Shown here piece after piece: positions 12,680 to 23,575 of a DNA stretch of 64,000 nt. A program made the translations under genes and the position numbers. Origin of the DNA: Citrus sinensis (lineage: Eukaryota > Streptophyta > Magnoliopsida > Sapindales > Rutaceae); assembly GCF_022201045.2 (NCBI RefSeq), contig NC_068560.1:28475501-28539500 (forward strand). The letters run 5' to 3'. The notes under the pieces were generated by a model, which worked only from the letters and a program-made list of their open reading frames with translations, did not search any database and was not told where the DNA came from. Within the stretch, counting starts at the first letter, position 1, and each line of letters starts with the position of its first letter.

Positions 12680-13504
12680 TTCGCCTCGGACTTACTCAGT
12701 TCCGAGTTTAGAAAACGACGAAGTGATTGCGAGCGTAAAGTGAAAGTAAAGGCTTCTATTTAGTCAGTCATTAAGTGACAAGGAAACAGAGGAGAGTGAA
12801 GGACACGGAAGTCGGAAGTGCAATTAATGGCCACGTGGCTTCTGTCTGTTTGCCTGTCACGCAGATATTTCAACCGGGATTGGTGATACTGTTAGATTTT
12901 GAGTCGATTTTACCGCGTTCGAAATGGAATTTTCCTTAAAACGGTGCCGGCTTAAGTAAGGTTATGCTAAATAGGAACTTGAAGCAAAATTAATTTTTTT
13001 TAATTAATGCACTTTTTTCAGGCTAAGATAAAGATCCTAAATTATTCCCCATATTGAATGTTAGGAATTGGGATAAGAAGCATTTCATGATAATTTATCC
13101 TGATCTTTTTAGATCTACTTGCACCCTTGACCTTTCAATAAAATTACAGTATTAGTTTTTGTGTTTTTTATTATTATGATTTTGGTTAAAAAAAGAAAAG
13201 AAAAAAGAGTACCACATTTATATCTCAATTAATTTCTTATTTATAATCATAAAGTGTTGTGATGATTCAATAAAAATTTTAAGATTTCTGATGTAATAAA
13301 AATTGAAATAAATGACGGAAAATAGGTAAATTGTAAATCTCATATTGTGCAAAAACTGATGAGTCCTATGTGGCATCAATGTTTGAAAAAATAAAAATAA
13401 AAAGACCAGAAATTTGATTTTTTTTTTTTTTTAAAAAGTCCATCTATGAAAAGCTAGCTTGATAAAAAAAGGTCATGAACCTACCAAACCTTTTCACAAT
13501 AGAA
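12680..13504. promoter_or_regulatory. Mannosidase upstream region with G-box, then AT-rich DNA
   Basis: A perfect palindromic G-box (GCCACGTGGC, core 12832-12837) lies about 155 bases upstream of the mannosidase ATG on the minus strand. It is a plausible bZIP/bHLH site. Beyond about 12950 the sequence is AT-rich and I see no gene. Confidence 0.45.
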
Positions 13505-13632
13505 TAGAGGCAAATGCTAAGTTACAATAATTGTAACATACATTTTTCATGTGAACCACATAAATTGTGGGTCCTATAATTTTGTGTGGTTCACATGAGG
13601 GATGTATGTTACAATTATTGTAACTTAGAGGC
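13505..13632. mobile_element. Small foldback (MITE-like) element
   Basis: Arms starting CTAAGTTACAATAATTG at 13517 and ending with the inverted copy at 13628 pair over about 45 bases around a short loop. Each arm contains its own palindrome GTTACAATAATTGTAAC. TAGAGGC occurs at 13505-13511 and again at 13626-13632 and could be a target duplication, but the arms are not symmetric with respect to it. Superfamily not assigned. Confidence 0.6.
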
Positions 13633-14467
13633 TCCCTATAATAGATTAGAAAGCGACTAGTCTCTGGAGATGACCAGGCGAGCAGCTCACTGGGACCGAC
13701 CACAGTGGTCCTATCATGTCGTGCTGAGCGTTCTAACCTAAGTCAAATCGAAACGGCTATTATAAGCACGACTTCATGGGCTTTGTCGTGCCCAAAAAAG
13801 GCCTGCGAGCTGGCCCTATTGCGCCTGGTCAAGTTTTTTTATTTTTATTTCATTCTTTTTGAGCACGCCTTAGTCAATAGAGAACTTGTGTTGGGACAGA
13901 GTCAGGAGAGAACTTGTGTAGGCCGTTCCACCGCCTCAACATATTAAGACAGAAAGACCGTTCGGTGTTACTCCGTTATGTGGCAGAGTAGATACCGTAA
14001 AATAGGACAAGCAGTAGATCAACATTGAGTTCATTAAATTTATTGTTAAAATTGTCGATGGATCCCATTTTGAGCTCTAACTCTCTGTCACTTGACAAAA
14101 CTTCTGCCAAAGTAATGGGACGATCCTATATAAGTTTTTTTTTTTTTTGGTCAATTGGTTTTATAAATAACATTAAAAAAATTGATTACAAAGGGGCAAA
14201 TAATTAACAAGATTATTTAATCTTAGCTATTATCAATTATATGTCTCTTTCTTATTAACATAAATTATAATTGAAAATACAACATAATACTAGTTATTTA
14301 TGATACAAATTCAATTTAGCTGGAAATGGTTGTGATTATGGTACCTCATGGATGTTGCCATGTCATTCCCAGTGCCCCGTATCTCATCGCATGGAGACAA
14401 TCAAATAGTCAGTCTGTGTTGATTTTATGATCATTTGAGGATGCCCAAACCGGGGGGTGCCGTACTC
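13633..14467. other. Gene-free spacer
   Basis: The left part (to about 14000) is less AT-rich than its surroundings but has no recognisable coding similarity. The rest is AT-rich. No gene, RNA or clear repeat is seen. Confidence 0.5.
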
Positions 14468-15343
14468 TTAGGCCATGTTTGTTTGGGGGTAGAGAAGTGG
14501 GAGAGGAAAAAACTGATTATGTTTGCATGTATCATCAAATTGAAAAATTTTGTATTCCTTATCAATGGCTAAGGATTTCAAATTCCTCATCTGTTGGAAT
14601 GTAAAAATTCCAATATTATCCTCTAAACAAAATTAATTTTAAATATAGATAAAGTGCAAATGATTTATATTTAGTATAAACTTTTTTGAAAAAAGAAAAA
14701 GCATTAAAGTAACTCGTTGGATAGTCGCCAAAGACTCACCGGAGTTTCAACGAAGACGCACTTTACCATCAAAATTGGTGCCAATGGAATCTTGATGAGC
14801 CGATCTATAACTCTATGTAGTTAGAAATGCTAATATACGTTGTTATTTATCTCAAGTCTTGTTTAAATGCTTGGAAAAATTTTAACTCTCATATATTCCA
14901 ACTATATAGTGTATTTTCTACAAAATTAACATTTTCAATGAATAAATTGTCTATTTCTGATCATTACTATGCATTTAACGCGATGAAAAAAGGCAGTCAA
15001 CAACGATCAATAGTGTCGGTCATTGTGCGATCAACTGTGGTCAACGCGACGGCTATCCATGACTTGATGCTGTAATTTTGAAAATAAAATAAAATTCTCT
15101 ATTTAACTAGATAATTTCTAGATCAAATTAATTCATAGTTTAATTATTTTTTATTTATTAACGATATTAACATTAAAGATAGTGGGTATATTTATCCAAA
15201 TAAAAATATATGTAATTTCTTTTCCTTTCAAATTTAATGTAAAACCAAACAATAACAATTAATTTTTGCACTCTTCTCCTCTTATTACCTCTCACTCCTC
15301 TCCTCTCCTCTCCTCCCTTTTTTTAAAACCAAATACCACCTTA
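14468..15343. mobile_element. Harbinger/Tourist-like non-autonomous element (probable)
   Basis: The element begins GGCCATGTTTGTTTGG at 14471 and ends CCAAATACCACC at 15340. It is flanked by TTA at 14468-14470 and 15341-15343, the 3-bp target typical of PIF/Harbinger. The terminal repeats are imperfect, and a purine-rich segment near the left end pairs with a CTCTCC-rich segment near the right end. No transposase frame is present. Confidence 0.5.
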
Positions 15344-16434
15344 GAGTACTGTTACTGCAATCAGACTCATTATAATTTTGGAACATGGCAAAATGATATT
15401 CATTTCTTTTTCCGAGAGAAAAAATGATATTCAATTTAAATTAACAACTACGAGATTAATTCGGTGCATCAATGCTGTGACTTTTGTGATATTGGATGAA
15501 ATATATAACTATGAAATTAATTGATTACGATGCATTAATCTTCTGACTTTTTAAGCTATAATAATTATGAAATTAAAACTCCAAGCTGTGAAGTAAAAGT
15601 TGTTAAACAAATTTGGTAAAACTAACTTTGACTAAAATATTAAAAATAATATAATTTTTAAACCACATTTCACAATAAAATTACTCTAACTCATAAATTC
15701 TAATTTAAGTATCTACTAAATATTTACCTTATGCATATATCTTAAAACCCACACACGGTTAAAATAATAATATCAAATTAATGACCAAACTTTGATTATG
15801 GGAAAAATGTCAGTCAAAGTCACACACTTGACATTGATTAATGCCTTTTTATCTCTTTTTAACAACATTGACTGCTCGTTGACTAAAATATCTACCGTTT
15901 CTCTTGGAGAAGTTTTCGTTTGTTTCTTTCTTCATGCGTAAAGCCATAAAGGCCACATGGAGGCTTATGTCTCTTAAGCTTCTCCCTGTTGACTCGGCAT
16001 CCCAAGGTTGACTGCAGGTACAGAGCATGAATGTAATTACATTGGAAAAAGAAAAAAATTGTCTTGTCACTTTATTTGTTTTATTTTTATTGTGTGCATC
16101 TGAATGGTTACAAATTACAATTTACTTTTGTTAATTGCAAACCCATGAATTATTGCCTTTCTTTCTCTTTAGCGTATTTTAGTTATTTCTTGATTATCTA
16201 GTGAGTTCATTTATAGTAAAACTTGCTCACGTCCTAACCGCATTTCATGATCTATTGGTTAAAGCTTGACTTTGAGTAGTCTTATGCTTGACTTGAAGAG
16301 ACTTCGCATTGCTCAAAGGGAAGGAAAAAAAATCGTGAGTTTTTATGTAAAATTATATATTTTTTTAATAATAATAATATCAAAGATCTCAACATTCGCA
16401 TGTCAATTGATGTAACAAGTTATGATATTCATTA
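15344..16434. other. AT-rich gene-free spacer
   Basis: No coding similarity, RNA gene or clear repeat was recognised here. Short open frames are present but uninformative. Confidence 0.5.
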
Positions 16435-17153
16435 AATAATAAAGGGAAAATATCCACCATCCACTCATTTTTTATAATTTTTTTTAAAATATACAATTCT
16501 TTTTTTTTTACTGGAATCCACTTAAAGTTACATTTTATTTCACTTTTCCACTTTCGTTTGGAATCCGTTAAGAAAACTAACGAAAACTAACGAAAACTTT
16601 AAAAAAATGACCATTTTACCCCCAAAAATAAAATTACAATTTCACCCTAAAAAATGTAAAAAATAATCAGATTTAATGATAAATATCATTATTGGTACGT
16701 TGATGAAGTACAAAAAAAATATTAACTACTTGAGATTATAACTCAATGAATAATAAAACTCAACTTATCTTAAATTCAATTGATGATTTGCGAGATTGGA
16801 CTATTTTTAATACTACTATTATAATTCAGTATTTTAATTACAGACATATTTAAAAAAAAACTTGCATTTGATGGTTATGAAATTAATTTCTTTATTGACC
16901 GATGGAGAAAATAATTAGATTTAATCTGATTATTTTTGGCAATTTTTAAGGTGAAATTGTAATTTTCATTTTGATGGGTAAAATGATTATTTTTTTAAGT
17001 TTCCGTTAGTTTTCTTAACGGATTCCAAACGGAAGTGGAAAAGTGAAATAAAATGTAATTTTAGGTGGATTCCAGCAAAAAAAAAGAAAGAATTGTATAT
17101 TTTTGAAAAAGTTAGAAAAACGGGTGGACGATGGATATTTTCCCAATAATAAA
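16435..17153. mobile_element. Mutator-type long-TIR foldback element with 9-bp TSD
   Basis: A 701-bp element at 16444-17144 has terminal inverted repeats of roughly 220 bases. The left end begins GGGAAAATATCCACCATCC and the right end is its inverted copy. The exact direct repeat AATAATAAA flanks it at 16435-16443 and 17145-17153. A 9-bp duplication with long TIRs is diagnostic of Mutator-like elements. There is no transposase. The arms differ by scattered substitutions and small indels, so the insertion is not very recent. Confidence 0.88.
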
Positions 17154-17362
17154 TAAACAACACATCACAATTAGATTTAATTGTAGAGTTGCTCTTTTCT
17201 ATTCACTCATTACTGTATGTGTATTTCAATCAATCGTGATAATATTTATTTATTTATACATGGCGAATAATGAATGAGTTAGTAGCAAGCAATGGCTTTG
17301 GTGCCACAACTACATCCTATGTAACATTGCTGTGTCTATTGTTTTATTGGAGAGGGAAAAAT

Positions 17363-17948
17363 TGTTAGGAAATTGGTGGGTGAAACAGACATGCAGCTAA
17401 AATAAAATAGGAAGAAAAAATACAGAATAAGCAGAAAACGGACACAAAAAATTACATGGTTCGACTTTTAGCATATGTCCACAGGCGAAAACAGAAGGAA
17501 AATATTATACTAGTGAAAAAGAGTTACAAGTACTGTAATATTTTAGCTCACTACCCAAAACCTTAATATACCCAAACTCTCAAATCACAAAACACAAGAG
17601 CTTTTATTATTTAAGCTCTACAAAACTCTCTGTTTTTTCTCTCTCACAAATTGAATGCAGAAACCAAAATGGAGGGCTTCCTTTATATAGCCAAAATTGA
17701 CTATTATTTTAATATTTTTTTTCTTATTTTCTTTGGGCGGCACCTATTTTTCTTCCACTTTCTTCTTTGTCAAAATTTCCCCTTTTTTTTCTTTCCTTGG
17801 GCGACATTTACTTGGACTTTAATTTGGGTAGATTTTTCATGATTTGGCACCGCCCAAGACTTTGACATTCTCCCCATGGTTTGGCACCGCCCAAGACTTT
17901 GACATTCTCCTACTTGGAGATTAGATTGAGAATCAATCAATCTCCACA
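17363..17948 (-). repeat. 3' LTR of the Copia element (586 bp)
   Basis: Bounded by TGTTAGGAAATTGG at 17363 and TCTCCACA at 17948 on the plus strand. It contains a roughly 40-bp tandem duplication (GGCACCGCCCAAGACTTTGA twice, about 17842-17910). It is about 280 bp shorter than the other LTR. Confidence 0.93.
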
Positions 17949-17962
17949 CCATCCTTTCTGCT
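17949..17962 (-). other. Polypurine tract next to the 3' LTR
   Basis: Immediately inside the 3' LTR the minus strand reads GCAGAAAGGATGG, a purine-rich stretch in the position expected for plus-strand DNA priming. Confidence 0.6.
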
Positions 17963-18013
17963 TCGCCATAATCATGTTGCTTATGTTTCTGTTAGGCCAT
18001 AAGAGGATCTACT

Positions 18014-18780
18014 CTAGATAAACTTGTCAGTATTTATCGGTTTGGTCAAAACATCTGTTAGGTTCTCATTCGTATGGATTTTCTGTAAATCCACACTTTC
18101 ATCTTCCACTACTTCTCGAATGAAGTGATACTGGACTCCTATGTGCTTTGTCCTAGAATGAAAGGCTGGATTCCTTGCAATATGCAAAGCACTCTGGCTA
18201 TTACAAAACACAGAAATTTTCTTTTATTTGTGCCTGAGCTCCTCCAATAATTTTTGTATCCAAATAGCTTATTTGCAAGCTTGTGTAGCTGTCATAGACT
18301 CTGCTTCTGTTGTGGATAGAGCCACAACGGTCTGCAGTTTTGAAACCCAGCTTACAGCTGTTCCTGCAAGTGTAAACACATAGCCAGTAGTGAATTTTCT
18401 TTTATCAAGGTCTCCTGCAAAATCTGAATCCACATAACCCCTGACAGTAAACTTTGATCCTCCATAACATAATGCAACATCTAAGGTTCCTCTGATGTAT
18501 CTCAGAATTCTCTTCACAGCTATCCAATGTTCTCCATTAGGATTCGCCATGTATCGACTGACTGCTCCCACTGCTTGTGCAATGTCTGGTCTTGTACATA
18601 TCATAGCGAACATCAATCTTCCCACTATTGATGCATACAGTACTCGAGACATCTCCTTCCTCTCTACTTCATTGCTAGGACATATACTTGAGGATAATTT
18701 GAAATTAACAGGAAATGAGGTAGAAATTGGCTTACAATCTTGCATGTTGAAGCACCGCAAGATTTTCTTCAAGTAATTCT
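18014..18780 (-). pseudogene. Copia RNase H domain remnant
   Basis: Two frames at 18772-18269 and 18211-18014 encode the Copia RNase H region. The phrases GYVDSDFAGDLDKRKFTTGY and SKLQTVVALSTTEAES are diagnostic, followed by the C-terminal [13 protein letters not shown]. The two parts are separated by a stop or frameshift near 18212-18268. Confidence 0.9.
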
Positions 18781-19530
18781 TCTACGAAAGCCAAATCTTC
18801 CTGTTATTTCTATCTCGGTGAATTTGCATCCCTAGAATCTTGTTTGCTGGTCCCAAGTCCTTCATTTCAAACTCCCTAGCCAACTGTGCCTTCAATTCTT
18901 GGATTCGATCTTTGTTGGGGCCTGCTACCAACATGTCATCCACATACAACAGAAAAATAATGAAATCATTATCTTCAAAACTTTTGTAATATGCACAATG
19001 GTCTTAACTGAGTCTGTTGTATCCAAGGCTCATGATGAAGGAATCAAATCTCTTATACCAACACCTCGGCGCCTGTTTGAGACCGTATAAAAATTTGTTC
19101 AACCTGCAAACTAAGTTTTCCTTTCATATTTCTGCAAAACCTTCTGGTTGGAACATATATATTTATTCTTCAAGTTCTCCATGAAGAAATGCAGTTTTCA
19201 CATCTAATAACTCAAGATATAAGTCAAATGTACAACACATCACCAAGACTACTCTGACTGTTATGAGTCGAACCACCAGAGAAAATATCTGGTTGAAGTC
19301 AATACATTCTTTCTGAGCATATCCTTTCACTACCAATCTTACACGATACCGCTCCACTTGGTCATTGTCATCACGTTTGATCTTGTAGACCCATTTATTA
19401 CCAATGGCTTTTCTATCATCCACAAAGTAACATCTGAGCTGTTTAAAGTTTTATGAAAAGTTGATGGCTCTCCATCCTCAGTTAGAAGACAATACGCAAC
19501 ATTGATCTCTGTGACATACTCCGGTGCCAC
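18781..19530 (-). pseudogene. Copia reverse transcriptase remnant
   Basis: Recognisable pieces include KAIGNKWVYKIKRD and LDVKTAFLHGELEE (19423-19163), and the catalytic YVDD motif near 18940 in LLYVDDMLVAGPNKD. The frame shifts between pieces, so no complete enzyme can be read. Confidence 0.9.
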
Positions 19531-19861
19531 GTTGGCGGTCGTCTCTCATGAGTTGACCGATGAATTTCTGGAGCCTCGGACAGTCAGACTCGACTGGTTC
19601 TTGTTCCTCGTGCTCTGGTGCTGCTTCAGAAGAATCCGAATCTTTTGGATTATTTTCTATATATACCGGTATACTTTCTGACTTTTCTTTTACATTACTA
19701 TTATCCTCATCTCTTCTTTGCAGTTGATCTTCTATAAAGATAACATCTCTGCTGATGACGATCTTATGGGTAGTGGGGTCCCACAGACGATACCTCTTTA
19801 CTCTATCAGCATATTCCAAGAAGATACATCTTCTAGATTTTGGATTCAACTTTATTCTTTC

Positions 19862-20577
19862 TTAGGCATTGTAAATCACATACACAGGACATTCAAATGC
19901 ATGTAGGTAGAAATAATCAGCTGGCTTTCCAGTCCACATCTCCATCACTGTCTTTAGCCCAATAGCTGTAGATGGCGATCGATTTATTATATAACATGCA
20001 GTTTTGGCTGCTTCTGCCCAGAATAAATTGGGTAGACCAGCAGTACTCAACATAACTCTTATCTGTTCTGTAAGAGTTCTATTCATCCGCTCTGCCACTC
20101 CATTTTGTTGAGGAGTGTATGCCACCGTGAACTGCCTCTTAATACCTTCTTACTTACAGAAAGTAAGAAACTCGATGTATGTATACTCTCTACCATTATA
20201 TGTCCTCAAGCACTTGATCTTTATACCAGATTCAAGTTCCACCCGCGCTTTGTATTATTTAAACATTGAAATACATTTGACATTTTCCTAATTGGATACA
20301 CTCAACATCTTCTAGAATAATTATCAATGAAAGTCACCATGCACTTTGTGCCTCCCATGAATATATCCGGTGATTCCCAAACATCAGAATGAATTAAGTC
20401 TATAATGCATTTACTTCTAGCAATAGATCTATTGAATTTTAATCTATACTGCTTACTTGTAACACAATGCTTGCAAAATGGTAAACTAACCGATTTGAGC
20501 CTTGGAAGTAATTTTCGCTCATAGATAATCTTCAATCCTTGTTCCGACATGTGGCCAAGTTTGATATGCCACATCAT
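19862..20577 (-). pseudogene. Copia integrase remnant
   Basis: The N-terminal zinc-binding HHCC region (WHIKLGHMSEQG ... CKHC) and first catalytic Asp (DLIHSDVWES) lie at 20577-20302. The segment with the catalytic Glu (TPQQNGVAERMNRTL) lies at 20125-19862. The link between them is broken by stops. Confidence 0.9.
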
Positions 20578-20687
20578 CGTTGACTCTTCTTAATTTGATG
20601 CGACACACGCACAGCCTCATATAGTGTTTCTCTTTTAAGCAAGAATAGATTAACACTGATCTTTTCTACCTTCATCAATACAAGAGC

Positions 20688-21100
20688 TCATTTAACAATC
20701 TTCATAATTTTATTCTCCACATGAGTTTTGCACCAATGACTGTCTATTTGTCCCAAAGATAATATATTTTTCTTCAGGTCGTTGATATGTCGTACCTCCC
20801 CAATTGTGTGAATTGTACCATCAAATATTTTTATTTTAATAGTACCAATACCAGCGATCTTCAAGGCATGATCATTACCCATACATACAGATCCTCCTAA
20901 GATAGGTTCATATGTGTGGAATCATTAGGTTAATATGTGTGGAATCATTCTCTCCTAGAGGTCATGTGCTAAGTAGCTCTTAAGTCTATAAGCCAGACAT
21001 CAGATAGTCATTTCTATCTGCTGAAATAGTTGTTGTCTCGCTGTAAAGAATTTCATTATCATCTGAGGTACTTGCTATACACCCCTGAGCATTTGATGAC
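20688..21100 (-). pseudogene. Copia protease / pre-integrase region remnant
   Basis: The frame 20882-20688 contains a phrase typical of the spacer between protease and integrase (VRHINDLKKNILSLGQID). The protease active site itself was not clearly seen. Confidence 0.6.
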
Positions 21101-21269
21101 TCAGATTCTTTATCATCTTTTCTCTTCTGGTTACTCCAATACTCTTTCTTGACGTGCCATTCTTCTTACTTCTGTATTTTGATCTACCATGATTTTGACT
21201 TCTACTGGGGCCACATTCCGTTGATCTCCCTCTCGTCACCAATAGTGTCTCCGCTTGCTATGAACTTGC

Positions 21270-21862
21270 TTATCTGTTTTTCTTACTTTTCCCCATTCCC
21301 TCCTCATTTAATACGGAGGCTGCAACATCATCGAAAACTAGACTGTCCACTGGATTGTTGTTCGTCAGGTTGGTGATGAGCTGATCATATGAATCTTGTA
21401 GACTTTGAAGTAGAAGCTCTGCATGTTTATTTTCTTTTATATTATGACCTAACGTTGTGAGTTGTGAAAATAGAGTCTTCAAGGTGTTGATGTGATTAAG
21501 AAGATTTTGTTGTGTAGTGACTTGGCCTCGTACAATTTTGTAAGAGTATCTCATATTTCCTTCGCTGTATTTTTCTCTGCTACACTGGATAATACTTCGT
21601 TCGCAAGTGCCAAGTGTAGATTAGAAATGGCGTTGCCATCTATCTCGTTCCACTTGTCGTCAGTTATCTCCATGAGCATTTCTTCAATTGCTGCTAAGTA
21701 ATTATTTTTTCTCAATACAGCTTTCATCTTCATTTTCCACAACGAAAAATTATTTCCGTTAAACTTTTCAATTTCATACTTTGCCGCTATTTTGTTGATA
21801 AATACCGCATACAAACTAGTGTAGCACCCTGAATAGTTGTGAGTATGTGTAAGAATGCACAC
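21270..21862 (-). pseudogene. Copia gag remnant
   Basis: The N-terminal gag signature IEKFNGNNFSLWKMKMK is present. The frame is then broken by a stop near 21549 (TGA where the family has Trp) and continues shifted as TLFSQLTTLGHNIKENKHAE. The wording is close to the Tnt1/Tork lineage. Confidence 0.85.
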
Positions 21863-22049
21863 TAGAAAAGTTCTCAGGAAAGACTGGATGGGTCACAATG
21901 GTTCCACTTAAAACCCAGACTCCTTAAGCTCTTATCGCCTTTGTGACAGAATTTTCCTAAACATGTACAAAACCACACAGTTGCTTTTACTCACACCACT
22001 ATTCCCTGCTTTGCACTGCAAAATTCTTGGATCGCTCCCACCGTTTCTT

Positions 22050-22168
22050 GTGAACAGTACCGTATACGTGAATAGTACTGTATACATGAATAGTATTGTA
22101 TGCATGAATAATACCGTATACGTGAATAGTACCCTTACGTGAATAGTACCCTTACGTGAACAGTACCC
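22050..22168 (-). repeat. Tandem 16-18-bp repeats in the Copia untranslated leader
   Basis: Seven imperfect units of the form GTGAAYAGTACYGTATAC (plus-strand reading) lie between the primer binding site and gag. On the transcribed strand the core reads GGTACTATTCAC. Confidence 0.85.
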
Positions 22169-22190
22169 GGCTCTAAAAATACAACCAATA

Positions 22191-22202
22191 GCTCTGATAC
22201 CA
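22191..22202 (-). other. Primer binding site for initiator tRNA-Met
   Basis: On the minus strand, one base inside the 5' LTR, the sequence is TGGTATCAGAGC. This is the standard Copia primer binding site complementary to the 3' end of plant initiator tRNA-Met. It fixes the element's orientation. Confidence 0.95.
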
Positions 22203-22203
22203 C

Positions 22204-23069
22204 TGTTAGGAAATTGGTGGGTGAAGCAAACACGCAGCTAAAATAAAATAGGAAGAAAAAGTAAAGAACAAGCACAAAGTGGACACCAGAAATTATATGG
22301 TTCGGCTTTTAACCTACGTCTACAAGCGAAAATATAAGAAAAATATTATACTAGTGAAAAAGAGTTATAAGTACTATAGTATTTTAGCTCACTACCCAAA
22401 ATCCCAATACACCCAAATTCTAAAATCACTAAACATAAGAGCTTTTATTATTTAAGCACTACAAAACTCTCTAGTTTTTCTCTCTTACAAATTGAATGCA
22501 GAAACCAAAATGGAGGGCTTCATTTATATAGCCAAAATTGACTATTATTTTAATATATTTTTTCTTGTTTTCTTTGGGCGGCACCTATTTTTCTTCCTCT
22601 TTCTTCTTTGTCAAAGTTTTCCTTTTTTTCTTTCCTTGGGCGGCATCTATTTGGACTTTAATTTGGGTGGATGTTTTATGATTTGGCACCGCTCAAGACT
22701 TTGACATTCTCCCCATGGTAAAATGGAGGGCTTCCTTGGGCGGCACCTATTTTTCTTCCTCTTTCTTCTTTGTCAAAGTTTCCCTTTTTTTTCTTTCCTT
22801 GGGCAGCATCTACTTAGACTTTAATTTGGGTGGATTTTTCATGGTTTGGCACCGCCCAAGACTTTGACATTCTCCCCATGGTAAAATGGAGGGCTTCTTG
22901 GGCGGCACCTATTTTTCTATGTCAAAGTTTCTCTTTTTTTTTTTTTTTCTTTCCTTAGGCGACATCTACTTGGACTTTAATTTGGGTGGATTTTTCATGA
23001 TTTGGCACCGCTGAAGATTTTGACATTCTCCCACTTAGAGATTAGATTGAGAATCAATCAATCTCCACA
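22204..23069 (-). repeat. 5' LTR of the Copia element (866 bp, internally repeated)
   Basis: It matches the left LTR from TGTTAGGAAATTGG to TCTCCACA, but a block of roughly 150-200 bp is present three times here. The block runs from about AAATGGAGGGCTTC through GGGCGGCACC to GACATTCTCCCCATGG, with starts near 22506, 22720 and 22884. The left LTR has it once. Confidence 0.9.
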
Positions 23070-23095
23070 AAAATTCCTTCATCTTGACTTGGAGA

Positions 23096-23575
23096 ATGAA
23101 AGGGAAGAGTACTTTGGAGGAAGCAGCTGAACGTAAATTTTATGGGAAAATTTGTTTGCCACCTTCGATGGTAAGCGTAATCCAATTCTAACGTTCTTCG
23201 CTAAAGAGCTCAAGAACGCAACAAAAATTACGATTGGTTATATTGGTTATATGGCACCTGAATACATTCATGGACCTTGTGTAAACAACAAGTTTGATCT
23301 TTGTAGTTTTGGTGCATTTCCAAGTAAGCTTTTGACTGGACCGAGATTCAAAAATTGAAGATATGTGAAGAAACGTATTGAAAAGAACAGACTCAGAAAG
23401 ATTGTTGACCCTGTAATTGTTGGAAACAAGAAGGCAATGAGGCATCATTTTCTGGGAAAGAATGAAAGAGTATTTGCAAGCTTTAGGACGACTTATGAGC
23501 AATTGGAGATAGGCCAACCATGATCGACGTCGCGAAGCAAATTTTAGTAAATATATCGATCTATTGTTTAATTAG
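23096..23575 (+). pseudogene. ZED1/ZRK-type kinase pseudogene fragment
   Basis: The frame at 23146-23358 reads ATFDGKRNPILTFFAKELK, then jumps directly to IGYMAPEYIHGPCVNNKFDL and a C-lobe ending LLTGPRF. The ATP-binding lobe and catalytic loop, roughly 130 residues, are missing. A stop follows at 23356-23358, and homology continues as RKIVDPVIVGNKK and, in another frame, MIDVAKQI. The family, relatives of ZED1 that partner NLR immune receptors, also occurs at 43.9-45.0 kb. The fragment begins about 20 bases from the Copia target duplication. Confidence 0.8.

Larger units (their letters stand above)
17358..23074 (-). mobile_element. Ty1/Copia LTR retrotransposon, Tork/Tnt1-like, decayed
   Basis: The element runs on the minus strand between exact 5-bp target duplications AAAAT (17358-17362 and 23070-23074). 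The 5' LTR is on the right (22204-23069) and the 3' LTR on the left (17363-17948). Both begin TG and end CA when read on the minus strand. The internal order is gag, protease region, integrase, reverse transcriptase, RNase H, which is the Copia order. Stops and frameshifts interrupt every domain. The LTRs differ by roughly 10-15% by eye over the alignable part, so the insertion is old. It is now non-autonomous. Confidence 0.95.

Noticed and set aside
12474-12743. 89-codon plus-strand frame
   Set aside because: It is the complement of mannosidase exon 1, whose minus-strand reading matches the enzyme.
17363-23069. Intact, recently active retrotransposon
   Set aside because: LTRs differ by roughly a tenth of positions and in length, and gag, integrase and RT all carry stops or shifts.
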